The notes under the pieces are model-generated. The model did not search any database. It saw only the letters and a program-made list of their open reading frames with translations, and was not told the DNA's origin. Made by a program: the position numbers and the translations under genes. From Xestospongia muta (taxonomy: Eukaryota; Porifera; Demospongiae; Haplosclerida; Petrosiidae), in assembly GCA_963693285.1 (NCBI GenBank), contig OY848925.1, positions 5,806,932-5,870,931 on the forward strand: DNA of 64,000 bases, in the 5' to 3' direction. Every line of letters starts with the position of its first letter. Positions within the stretch are counted from its first letter, which is position 1. Positions 9,913 through 20,610 of this stretch are shown one piece after another.

Positions 9913-10208
9913 CCGGGAGAAAGAATGTCGTTTCAGAACATTATGATGAAATAGTCTTTTCTGATCCCACAAACAGTTACATAATGTACAATCTTCTCAA
10001 TAACCCCAAGCCTCTAGTACAAGTGATCGGACATGAGGCTGGAGTGGATTATAAAGAACTTGAAGAGTCAGTTGATGTCAATTCTCAGACGATCAAATTA
10101 GAAATACAAGAATTGAGCAACAGACTAAAGATGAGTAAAGAAATTATACAAAAGTTACGAGACCATTTAAAGGAAGTTGAGGAAGAAGACATTGATGATC
10201 AAGATTGA
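9913..10208 (+). pseudogene. YEATS4: YEATS4/GAS41 C-terminal fragment
   Basis: The open frame from about 9915 reads R-K-N-V-V-S-E-H-Y-D-E-I-V-F-S-D-P-T and then a helical coiled coil (L-S-N-R-L-K-M-S-K-E-I-I-Q-K-L-R-D-H-L-K) ending in E-E-D-I-D-D-Q-D and TGA. This matches the end of GAS41 (V-V-S-E-F-Y-D-E-x-x-F-x-D-P-T, then the C-terminal coiled coil that binds SWI/SNF and SRCAP/TIP60 partners). The YEATS domain that reads acylated histone H3 is missing: only 190 bp separate this exon from the HYLS1 start, and an in-frame TAG (9888) plus a repeat occupy that space. Most likely a truncated copy of a chromatin-reader gene. Confidence 0.8.
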
Positions 10209-10784
10209 GACTAGTGCATTTAAAAGTCTCAGACTCAGACGTCCAGTCTGTTTTGGGGTTTGAGATTTCATTCTCCATTTCAATGTCTTCAAGACAAGCT
10301 ACCAATTACTCACAATCAATGATATAACAGTACTTATCAATTAATTCTATAGTTTTTATATCTATTCTCAGCATAATAATAATGTTACTAGTTGTACTAT
10401 ATACATTGTTTATCTTTTATTAACATAAATTGTGATATTATTAGTTTATTAATTTACTAGGTAAAATAGTTCTTTAATATGTAGTAGATAAAACAGGAGT
10501 AATCAAAACAATTAAATAACATTAGTCTATTAAAAGGCAAAACAATTGTGTTATAACTCCAAGGGATCTTCATCCTATTAGACGTTAAAAAATATGTATA
10601 TTCAAATCACTATAGTGCGTGTACTATAGTAGCACTGTATAATCGTACAAGTAAGAATGAAGCAGCTTGTACTTAATGAGTCGCAGCCTATTATGTCAAT
10701 GGAATGTAAATATTATTGTTTGTGGGTGTTCTCTACTCTCATCCTTTACGGCAACTAAAGGTCAGCGAACACAGAAACAGAGCT
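10209..10784. other. Intergenic, promoter of the Death/LRR gene
   Basis: AT-rich spacer with no coding signal. The last 100 bp, before the ATG at 10785, are likely promoter and 5' UTR; no clear TATA box is seen. Confidence 0.4.
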
Positions 10785-13700
10785 ATGGCAAAGAAACAAG
10801 TTGATGCAAAGTTATTGATGTCTTTTCTGAGTCAGGCTCAGCTAGGTAAGTAGATAGTTAATTGTCTTCTTTATTATTAAGTATGAATATTGACTGTCTG
10901 AGTCATCAATGAGTATTTTAATTCATTTTTCAGATATCACTCACTTAAGTGCAGTGTTTGAAGCCTTGGAGAAACATATGTTTCCATGTCGAAGATGGTT
11001 TGAGTTAGGTCTATTGTTGGGTATACTACAACCTACACTAGCAAAGATTGAAAAGGATCATCGTGATGATGTAGTTCGATGTCTTCAGGAGTGTTTAACT
11101 TGCTGGCTGAGAAGAGTCGATCAAGTTGATGAGAATGGAAGACCGTCATGGGATGTACTAGTTAGTGCTTTGAAGAAGATGAAAGAAAATTATGTGGCTG
11201 AAAATATCACTCAAACAAGTATAATATGATTCTAACATCATGATAGTTATGATTTATTTATTAGTGAAAGAACAAATTCAGTCTGCTGGACAAGTTCTGA
11301 TATACCCTGCACAAATGTCACAGCTGTTATATAGTGAGAGATGTATCAATGAAGTGACCCTTGATGAGGTGGAGACACTACAGGACGTGGTTGATAATAA
11401 GAGAACAACCCTCTTATCTGCTGTACGTGCTGCAGTGTCTTCTGATCACAAGAATATCAAAGTACTAGCTAAAGTGTTGTCTGAATTTGAAGAGACAAGA
11501 GAATTAGCTGATAAACTACTCAATGAATATAGTAAGTTCTCTGTTGTTAATTAAACATGACAATTTCTCTTATTAATTGTGTAGCTCAAAAGTTTCCAGA
11601 AGATGAGGACATTTCAATAATTCCTCAAAATACATGTAGTTATCAACAGTCTGCTAGTGATATTCTTCGTTGTCACTATGCCACTTTGTCCAAGTCTCTA
11701 CATGATCCTATTAGTGTTGGATGGCTACTTTGTGAGCAAGACCCAACAATAATATCAGAAGAAACACTTACTAGTACCGAGTCTATAAGGAAATGTGAGT
11801 CAGAGAGAAGGGTAGTCTTGTTGAGAGTTGTACGTTGTGCTGTTCGTAATAACTCCAATAACTTGGAGGTATTTGTTAGTGTGCTATTAAAGTTCTCTGA
11901 AAATGTGCCATTAGCTAAAGCTATTTTGAATGACTACAGTAAGTAATTGAATTGTATTAATGAATATTTAAAATTATGTCCATAGATAAAGAGCTTGAAA
12001 GAAAAAAGAAAGATGAAGAACCTTCAACAGATAATGGTATAGTCAATGTAATATAATAGTTATAATGAATGTAAGAGGACTATATTATTTGACACTCACC
12101 TCTAAGATGAGGTGAATCAGTCCTCTTAGATCTGTTATCATGTGTTAAGGTGGGTTCACAAAACTACGTTTGTATATGCATCACGTCGGATTCTTGGCAT
12201 TGCGTTACGTAGTGCAGCATCAATGCTGTTCATATAAATAAGAGGACACATGTAAATTAAACTCCACCCTCATCATGGAGACTGAAGTGTTGCTGCTTGC
12301 TTTGCTTTACAGACAACAAAGAAGGCGACAGAAACAAAGAAAAATGTGGGTGTGTCCTATATTTACTTAACGGCTCCAACAAGTCTTGATAATACAATTC
12401 AAAATACCATGACAAAAGCATATTGTTTCTGTTTGCTGTTTGTTCAGTTACCTGGCTACCCACTTCCTTCCATGTTTTTTCTTTTGCTTTTGTATCCTTG
12501 TAGCTTTGTTTGAGACTTGCCACAAGTAAGGGAAACAACAAATTCCCTCAATAAGTTTCTCGTCTGCCATAAAACACGTAGTTATTGAAATTTGATTGGC
12601 TTAACGCATTGCTTGGAACATCAAGATAGAAATCGATTCTATCCTTGCATCGTGACACGTCACGTTGGTGTGTCGTACACGCACTGTGTACCAGCCTTCA
12701 TGCTGAGTGAGTAACATATAAAAACAATTGTTATTATAGTAAACAATATTCATAGTCCATCCACCCACTCAATAAAATTTATAATTCAAGTACATTATGT
12801 GTGAAATTTTGTACCAAATTTAGCTACAACTGAAGTATTGGTACCTTTGGATATGGCACCAACATTTACATCAATCAGAGGAGAATTTGCAAAAGCTGTT
12901 TTCAATATCCGTTGTTGTATTACTAAGAGCACAGCATCTGCAGAAGAAGTTAAAAGCTTACTTTATGCTTTCCCTGACCTGAAGCCAGAGTTATCCAACG
13001 CAAAAACAATGAATGATATACTGGATGTTGTACGTGACAAATGTACACTGATTAATATCAATTATTTGGAAGTTGTTGTGGAGCAGTTTAACATTGAAGA
13101 TGCTAAACCACACATCAAAATTTACAAGAATGCTGTTGAAAAATTTTCTGATGAAGTAGCAGTTGAACTGTGTCTTGGTAAGCATTTCCACATGGCACAA
13201 ATACCCTCTTGTCTGAAATGTGAGACAGCTAAGTTTGTTCTCGACTGGAACCCAGACAACACCACTTTGAATGATATTCGTGATATTTTAGCAGTCTCAT
13301 TAAAGAAATTGGCCAAATCTGTCAAAATAGATGTCATCAAAAGAAGCAACTCCATCACTGTGATATGCATCTTTCCTCTCCATTTACTTGGACGACTCAT
13401 TGCCATTGCTCAAGAGACTATTGAGCTTGTAAAGAAGAGAGGGTTAATCCGACTTATAATTGGTCCTTGTATCATTTGGGATATCAACAGTAGAGATCAG
13501 GTATATATAAAGTTATACTACAACAGTATCCATGTGTTTATGATATAGGAAATGAAATCTTTGGCGATGGAAATAAAAGAGAAGCAGACACATTTTGAGA
13601 AGCAGTTGGAGACACAGTATGCAATTAGCAGGAGGAAGACTCTAGAAATTCAAGATTTAAGAGCTAAACTCAAACAGCTGGAAGGTAACAGGACTATAAT

Positions 13701-16700
13701 TGTAAAAATCATCATTTAAAGATAGCACAGTAAGACATTGACATTGAAAAGCTTGCATAAGATATCCAGAGGCTAGCAACAAAGATCGAAGCAAGCTAGT
13801 TAGAAGCTCCCAACTCTGACAAGTCACATGAACATTAATGTAGTACTTGTATATAGTAGAGTAGCTTTATCATTGAGTGTACATCTGTGGTTTGAGTACA
13901 TGTAGTTAAATGTTTTGTTGTTTTAAATTGTTATGCACAACAATACAAGCTGGTTGTATACAAATGTATATATTACTGCACAACACTAAATAACTGTAGG
14001 ACTGTTTGCATACTAGCCAGTAAAAGTATTAATGCTGACTATTTCTGTATATTATACTGTATTTGTTACATTATTATGTATTGTAATATTAGCTGATAAA
14101 GTGGAGTTCAAATCAGAGACACAAATGTCAGAATTGAAGGAGAAAGATGAGGAGATTGATACATTAAAATTAGCCCTTAAAGAAAAAGAAAGTAAGGAAA
14201 TATTAATTTGTCACAATGGAATATTACATAGTGGATCATTTAGACTATACAGGATTAAATAGCAGTAGTTTTACAAATTAATTTAGCAAAGTTTTTACCA
14301 TCACACCCACATATTATATTACATTCATTTCTTAATATGAAGTTCATAAATCATCATATTTTATTATTTCAAACACCAATTTACAAGTACTTCATACTGA
14401 ATTAGCCCAACATTGATATAAATTAATGTCTATTAAAACTATTTTATTTATATAGTGTATTGGATAATATTGAAGTACAATATATTTTATAGAAACTGTT
14501 CAAGAAATATTAGAAGACAAACAAAAAGATGATGTGAAGTTGAGAACTAAACTTGAAGTACAGGAGATAACAATTAATGAGAAGACAATGGAGATAGATG
14601 ATTTAAAATCTATTCTTGAAGACAAAGAAGGTATATAACATTACAAGTAATATACCATAAACTATACTCTATTTTAGTTGAGTTACATTTATTGAAGCAG
14701 ACATCAAAACAGCAACAAGTAGAGATCAAAGAGTTAAAATCTATTCTTCAAGAAAAGGAAGGTATGTAATATTAAATAATCCCTCATACTAGCTCTTATG
14801 TTACTATGTATAAACATGTTATAGTATATAGTACATGTAGTATTACCATATGGCAGTATTATATATTGAATATCACTCTCATAGCTTCAGAGAAGACATT
14901 AAGATCAAAAGTAGTAGAGAGAGAAGAAAAAATAAAGTCTTTACAGGAAACAATTATATCACTTACCTCAAAATTAAAAGAGAGAGAAATAGATACAAGT
15001 GTTCTAGAGAAAAGCACAAAAGGTACCTTTTATATTTATGTGATTATGTAACTACTTATTATATTTAGGTAAAACTTTTTTGACATATGATACTGGTGAT
15101 GATACTCTCCTACCAGCTGAACCACTTCATGAATCTCCTAAAACAAAAACTACACAAGGAGAGTCCATTACTACAAGTAAATACACTACATATATGTGAT
15201 GATATTTTACACTATATATACTTTGTAGTGTCAAAGATCAATGTTACTGATGATGATGTAATAACAGAACCAGATGTTAAAGAAAAGTTTCCACGACATG
15301 TACAGCCAGTACCTTCTACTAGTGAAGGTAAATTTAATATAAATATAGCTGTACTATATTTTGAACCTCTTAATGAAATTTTTGGCAAATTATTTTAAGA
15401 AATAATGTAATCAACTCATTCAATGATATGTTTATATAAGTGGTTAGTATACCTTTGTTGTCACACCTATTTAATACAAATTTGACATACCCACTAAATT
15501 CATTTCATATCATCAATAAATCTAAAGTAGTGATATAATAGAAACTTATAATGTTTTTTTTAGTAGAGTCAGAGATGAAAGTGTTGTTAAAAGTAACTAA
15601 AGATGACATACCAATAGAACTGGAACCAGAGGTTAAAGAGAAGCCATTAGCTTTTTTACAGTCTCTATTAACAAGAAAAAGTAAGTAGATGTTATTGACT
15701 GATGTATTTAGTTTTAATATACTCTGTATCAAAAGATTCATAGCCACAAAACACAACAATCTATTTATAGAGACATAATCACGAAAAAAATTAAAAATGA
15801 AACCTAAAGATAAGAATACTATATATATTATTGTCAGTATATAGAGTAGTAGTGAGATCTATACTGAGGAGACCATCTTTAATTTTTAGAGTCACAGTCA
15901 ATGAAAGATGACATTCCAATAGAACAAGAGGATAAGGAGACATCATCTGATCTTCTACAACATCCAAAAGGTAGTAAACATGTTATTATTTTAATTAACT
16001 TCATTATTGTGTTCACTATTAAAATATTCAGCATGAAAAAGTTCACTGACATTCGTGTCATCCTCAGCCTAACATGCCCCATTATGAAAAGTAGTCTGGT
16101 ATATTTGCCTGATTTTCTTGGGACAAGAAGTGTTATGTACACTGGCATTGTTGTGTCCAATAAAATTACTGTTCAAATCTTGGGAAATGAATATTGTTAT
16201 ATTATCACATATGGGATGTAAAAGTAGAGTTACTATTTTGGGAGAACAGGACATGGGATGATATACAATATAATTGTAACATTTAAGACTTCTTGTCCCA
16301 AGACAATCAAATCAAAACACCTATGTTATGGAGTGTGATAGTTAGTTCATGTGTTTAGTTACTTAGTTACCTAATGAGTAAGTTCTGTCTTCATATGTGG
16401 CTGAGGTACTAACAGATTATTGTCAGCTTTAATCAAATGAACCATTCATGGTATTTGTGTATATCATAAAGTATGTACAGTAGGAATAGCTATGAATGAC
16501 CAAATCTTTACTATCTACTGTTATATATACAGTGTCTGCATTACATCAAACATGACTAAACTCATATTATTTGTACTACACAAAATAGTCAGATCAGTAG
16601 CTAGTACACTAATGATAGTAAGACCATAATATTAATAATTAGTAATAATTTAGACTAATTCCTAAACTCTTCTATTGTGGACACTGTTTACTTACTATGT

Positions 16701-18189
16701 CAGTTTTGCTATCTTGTGTATCAAACGTGGATTGTCTTAGCTTCTTCATAAAGAAAAAGATGGCAACAAATCTAGAGATTATTAAGTAGCTCCACCCACT
16801 TCATCTGCAGTGACATTTTGATTATCACATCACAACACTACATTTAATGGTTTTTTTTATTTTTTTATTGACAAAATGAATGCCCAATAGCCACTGCTAG
16901 TTTGAAGGGCACAAACAGAATAGAACAATAATAAATAAAACAGAATTAAGGTATTAAAGTACAGGATATAGTATCATTAATAATACAGAGATAAAGTAAG
17001 TGACTGTTAGTATATGATAGGTTTAGTGTGATAAGTGATGGTTAGTAAAGAAATATATTTACTTTAGATTTAAAAGTGATTAGAGATGAGCTAGATTTTA
17101 CACAAGGAAGTGAATTCCACAGAGAGAGAACAGAAGGGACAAATGAGTTTTTATTACATCATGATATTTGTATAGTAAAAGAGAAATGACAACTAGGTTG
17201 ATATAAACATACAAAAGACAAACCGTAAACAAAACTCCGTTATCAGACATCATAATGATTCATGTTTGAGAGTTGGTGCTTACTCGTGAGTCATTTTGGC
17301 TAGTGACAACTGAAGTCATCTTTATTAATGGCTATCTGACAGCTCAGTACCTTGTGTGCGTATCTCAGTAGTAGATATTGACGTCCCTCACTTAGCTCAC
17401 ATCTTCTAATACAGTAAATTATTAGTATAACACTCAGTAAATTTAAGACTGTTTTGTAGAATTCGTTCATCTCTGTACATCATTGCTATAATAACCTAAC
17501 ATCAGTAATGGCGTCGTCTTCTTTGTTAGGCCTTGACAATCGTAGTTGAGCATGTTAGAGTGTGTGTATAGCTATTGTTGTGTGTGTAAAATATTATATA
17601 GTAACTATATTTTATTATAGGAGACACTGGAAGTGTTCAGTGGTACAGTGATGGTGTTACACTTACTTCATCTACTGTGGCAGAATGTAAAGAAGTGATA
17701 CGTCAATTAAAGAGAATACAACACACAACATGGAGTATTGAACTCTACTCATTATCTCCTCAAAGTTTACTTACAATATTAACTGATATTAATGGATGTC
17801 AAGTGAGGAGACTTGTTATAGAGAACACTCGTTTTGATAGTAACTGTGTCAGTAAACTATCTCAAGTACTACCTTATAACCAAACAATGGAGTACCTAAC
17901 TCTTATCTCCTCACCTCTCGTACCAGATACTTACCACTTATTAACAACTGCTGTAGTTGGTAATAAAATAATCAAGGAATTACACTTGTGGGATGACAGT
18001 AACATTACTAATAAAGACATACCACATCTATCTACTCTCATAACAAACACTAACACACTACAAGAACTATCTCTCACTCACTGTCCTAATATTACTAAAT
18101 TTGGTATACAACAATTACAAAATGTTGTTGTTAATAATAATAGTTTGAAGTTTTTGATTATTAATGATAATTTACTCCATTATTGTTAA
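10785..18189 (+). CDS. Death domain - CARD-like repeats - helical domain - coiled coil - LRR protein
   Basis: About 17 exons join in frame into roughly 1,100 residues. Exon 2 (10934-11218) is a Death domain (W-F-E-L-G-L-L-L-G-I, I-E-K-D-H, C-L-T-C-W-L-R, W-D-V-L-V-S-A-L). Exons 3 and 4 (11265-11531, 11585-11939) are paralogous helical units ending V-L-x-x-F-x-E...L-N-E-Y-S and V-L-L-K-F-S-E...L-N-D-Y-S, CARD-like. Exon 7 (12824-13500) is an all-helical domain of about 225 residues, also found in the gene at 46022-48550. About nine small exons (13550-15970) encode charged coiled coil and acidic linkers. The last exon (17621-18189) gives leucine-rich repeats and TAA. This resembles an NLR-like innate sensor but has no NACHT P-loop, so it is more probably a Death/CARD adaptor; the function is inferred. 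Confidence 0.7.
16111..16308. repeat. Inverted-repeat (MITE-like) element in intron
   Basis: Arms of 21 bp (16111-16131 and 16288-16308) with core CTTGGGACAAGAAGT match in inverted orientation at 20 of 21 positions, around a 156-bp centre. It lies in the 1.65-kb intron before the LRR exon. No target duplication could be fixed by eye. Confidence 0.55.
17050..17250 (-). mobile_element. Non-LTR retrotransposon reverse-transcriptase tail
   Basis: The minus strand encodes N-S-F-V-P-S-V-L-S-L-W-N-S-L-P-C-V-K-S-S-S-S-L-I-T-F-K-S-K-V-N-I-F-L-Y then stop, preceded by a stop. The W-N-S-L-P...F-K-x-x-L motif is typical of the end of LINE (CR1/L2/RTE-like) ORF2 proteins. The 3' AT-rich tail extends to about 16850. 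Only this remnant is seen, in the last intron of the Death/LRR gene. Confidence 0.65.
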
Positions 18190-19046
18190 TTATTAGTTAT
18201 TTTTGTACTATTGCTGTATTTTTTACTAAAAATAAATTATTTCAAATTCAAATAAGTCAATTATTAGTTAAATACTTTAGTTTCCAGTTCTTTGTCTTCT
18301 AACAAAGTTAACAATTTTTATAATTCACTTCTTCTCTAGAGAAACTATACTTCTCTACTTGACAATTGACCACGCCTACATTATTCAATAATAAAAGCTT
18401 CAATGTTGTTATTTCTAATATTTACAAATACAATTATAACAAACAAACTAGACTAAATTGTATATTAATAGGCCTCTAGTTAGTAGCTATATAAAATTAA
18501 ATATTATCGCTATGTCTAATACCACTAATTACTACTGCTAATACAAAATCCATTAATTAAAGCCAATAACCTAAAAACTTATTTCCTACACACACAGTTC
18601 ACTTAACAAGTTATTATATTTAATAACACGTTCTATTTAATAATACACTCACTTTTAACAATTCCATGAAAGTACTGATCCATACAACATCAGAAGATTT
18701 CTTGATAACATTACAACTATTAACTTACTACTAAACAAACTTAGTTTCTATTAACAGTAGTAGACTGTATCTAGTAGTTAGCAGTTTTGCTAGTTAGTTA
18801 TCTTCTATCATTAGTAGTTTCTAGTAAAGAAGGCTTAAAGCAGTAAAGACTTAAGCAGTAAACTTTTTCTCACTGATAGCTGCTGGTTTCTACAGCTGCT
18901 ACTTTAATTGGTTTTAGCTGAACCAACCGCACCCACTTGTAATGGCAATAATTATAATAATAAACACTAATAACTATTAATAATATCGATTAATTTTATG
19001 AATAATTAATAACCCTGGTATGTTGTGAGCCCTAGATACCCCTATG
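18190..19046. other. Intergenic, right end of the insertion
   Basis: No gene. It holds the 3' end of the Death/LRR gene (AATAAA at about 18229), many short att/taa runs, the second 31-bp direct repeat at 18878-18908, and the right hAT-like terminus at 19030-19046. Confidence 0.55.
18878..18908 (+). repeat. Sub-terminal direct repeat, right copy
   Basis: agctgctggtttctacagctg and onward; second copy of 3532-3562, same orientation, about 29/31 identical. Confidence 0.65.
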
Positions 19047-19054
19047 TTTGTGGT
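19047..19054. repeat. Target site duplication, right copy
   Basis: TTTGTGGT, identical to 3436-3443. The receptor sequence continues directly from here. Confidence 0.8.
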
Positions 19055-19572
19055 ATGGAGAATTATTTGTAGGACAAATCTTCAATAATATTGCTTTGTC
19101 TGTTGTTCTAATTATACTATGTAAAAGATCTTGTCATAACACCATTTCTCTGGATTATTGTAAAGCTCTCAAACAAACTCTGCGACTGGTTGGATTTTCT
19201 TTTATATTTCAGGTGTTGAGTTGGATTTCTCTCGGAATCCGTATTCATCAAACAGTACTAAGTGGAATTTATGTTGAGTGGTTGTTCCACGTGCATGCTT
19301 TTGCTTCATCTAGTTGTGGATTTTTTGCTGGTCTGTTTGCTATATTTTATCTTGTAACACTTTCAGAATTTAGAAATAAGGCAAGGCAAATCTTTTGTTG
19401 TAAATGTTGCTGTAAGAAAATAAGGAAACGATCTATTTTTGATGGAGGAGAATATAAAGTTCTTTCTGATTTAGATGATCATGTTACTCAATATGAAAGT
19501 ACAGTGATAAATCCAACCAGATATTCTTATGCATCTGAAAGTGATGTGGAGAGAGAATATGATCAGGTTTAA
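19047..19572 (+). pseudogene. Receptor fragment, right half of the split gene (TM5-TM7 and tail)
   Basis: From L-W-Y-G-E-L-F-V-G the frame runs open through TM5, TM6, TM7 and the C-terminal tail (D-D-H-V-T-Q-Y-E-S-T-V...Y-A-S-E-S-D) to a stop. This is about 174 residues, with no internal damage. It lacks TM1-TM4 and any promoter; the missing upstream part sits at 3316-3443 on the other side of the insertion. The tail has an extra C-C-C-K-C-C-C-K-K run (potential palmitoylation) absent from the other copies. Confidence 0.85.
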
Positions 19573-20048
19573 AATTAAGTATTGAAACACTAAAACTAAT
19601 TCAATTGTGAACATATTTGTGTTGTGTGTGATCTGTTGTTTAAAAATACATGACATTATCTAAAATAGAGTCTGAATCGAATTACCTTTCAGTTTTTTGT
19701 TATTTCACACCAACAGAACACTAGTTCTAGAGGGAATAATAACTTATAGATAAACAAAACCAAAGCTAAACATTCTGAATAAATGTTTGCATGTGTGCCA
19801 AAGAATGATTGCTTTCAATTTCAACTGCCAACACAACACTGACTAATTATAACAATACTAGTCAGGAGCAATTACAACTTATATTTGAACGAGATTGGAA
19901 CTCTGAATATTCGCATATTCTATAAATGAATCTGAAAATAATTAATCAAACACTGTCTAGTACAACTTGTTCATCATTGTAATTTATTTGTATAAAAATT
20001 ATATGTGACCTGATTTGCAACAAGGGACAACTTCTGTCAAAACATTTG
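19573..20048. other. 3' flank of the split receptor
   Basis: Non-coding. About 19593-19830 matches 24540-24750 (shared gaacatatttgt, gttgtttaaaaatacatga), showing that this 3' flank was duplicated. Confidence 0.55.
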
Positions 20049-20206
20049 TGACCTGATCTGTGAAAAGGGATCATTGTTAAAAAACAGTTTTGTATATATA
20101 CATTTACTATGACTAGTTGTCTATATTATAGTATCTATATGTGTACAAAATTATTTGATGAGATGTTTAACAGTGCATTGCTGGTCCCTTTTCACAAATC
20201 AGGTCA
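20049..20206. repeat. MITE-like inverted-repeat element, copy 1
   Basis: It starts TGACCTGATCTGTGAAAAGG and ends with the reverse complement of the same motif, CCTTTTCACAAATCAGGTCA. It is about 158 bp with an AT-rich centre. Similar elements lie at 21996 and 23936. An extra half-arm, tgacctgatttg, lies at 20005. Confidence 0.7.
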
Positions 20207-20535
20207 CATATGCTGCTAATTAGAATTTTTTGAAAGAGGGTAAAATCTTTTTTACATATCAAATTAATCATGATTTTCTAGACATCTTGATTTAGAATTT
20301 GCAGCATTAGTAATCTGCCAGAAATGTAATGTTTTGATCTCTAGCTACTCGTGATAAGATCATGAGAAGGTTTCATTGTGTATTAGATAGTATGTATACC
20401 ACGAAAGAAAAACCCTCAAACAGAGAACACACATGCAGACTTAGTCGATATGCTATAATCACTAATTGTACCACACTGAGTTGATATGCTATTAATTAGA
20501 TCATACTGAAAGTACTTTGACCTATTGATTATAAA
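20207..20535. other. A-type receptor 5' flank
   Basis: Non-coding; closely repeated at 22150-22475 and 24090-24419 as part of a 1.94-kb tandem unit. Confidence 0.55.
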
Positions 20536-20566
20536 GTCATGTGATCTTATAAGTCACTTGATCTCC
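20536..20566 (+). promoter_or_regulatory. A-type receptor upstream element (copy 2)
   Basis: Contains TCATGTGATC. It is followed by a pyrimidine tract ttattattctcttctcttcag at about 20571-20592, which looks like a 3' splice site just before the ATG. A 5' non-coding exon upstream is therefore possible. Confidence 0.55.
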
Positions 20567-20610
20567 TTACTTTATTATTCTCTTCTCTTCAGCAATTGTA
20601 TGTAAGTGTG

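Larger units (their letters stand above)
3444..19046. mobile_element. 15.6 kb insertion with hAT-like ends carrying host genes and gene fragments
   Basis: The left end reads CACTGGTGTATTTAG. The reverse complement of the right end reads CATAGGGGTATCTAG, an 11/15 match that fits the animal hAT terminal pattern (CA..GG.GTA..TAG). The ends are flanked by the 8-bp duplication TTTGTGGT, the length typical of hAT elements. Just inside the left end is a CCCGGGCA...TGCCCGGG snap-back, also common in hAT ends. No transposase was recognised inside. The cargo is a kinesin fragment, PLEKHH fragment, TKFC C-terminus, HYLS1, YEATS4 C-terminus and a Death/LRR gene. It may be one very large non-autonomous element, or a small hAT that later received large DNA segments; an assembly join cannot be excluded. 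Confidence 0.65.

Noticed and set aside
9523..9954. 143-codon plus-strand frame over the HYLS1 first exon
   Set aside because: Antisense to the HYLS1 coding exon and running into a repeat; no family resemblance.
12991..13406. Minus-strand frames opposite the helical-domain exon
   Set aside because: Shadow frames of a strong plus-strand exon with matching splice phases.
15901..16221. 106-codon frame continuing past the exon at 15890-15970
   Set aside because: Only the first part fits the gene; after the gtagta donor it runs into the inverted-repeat element.
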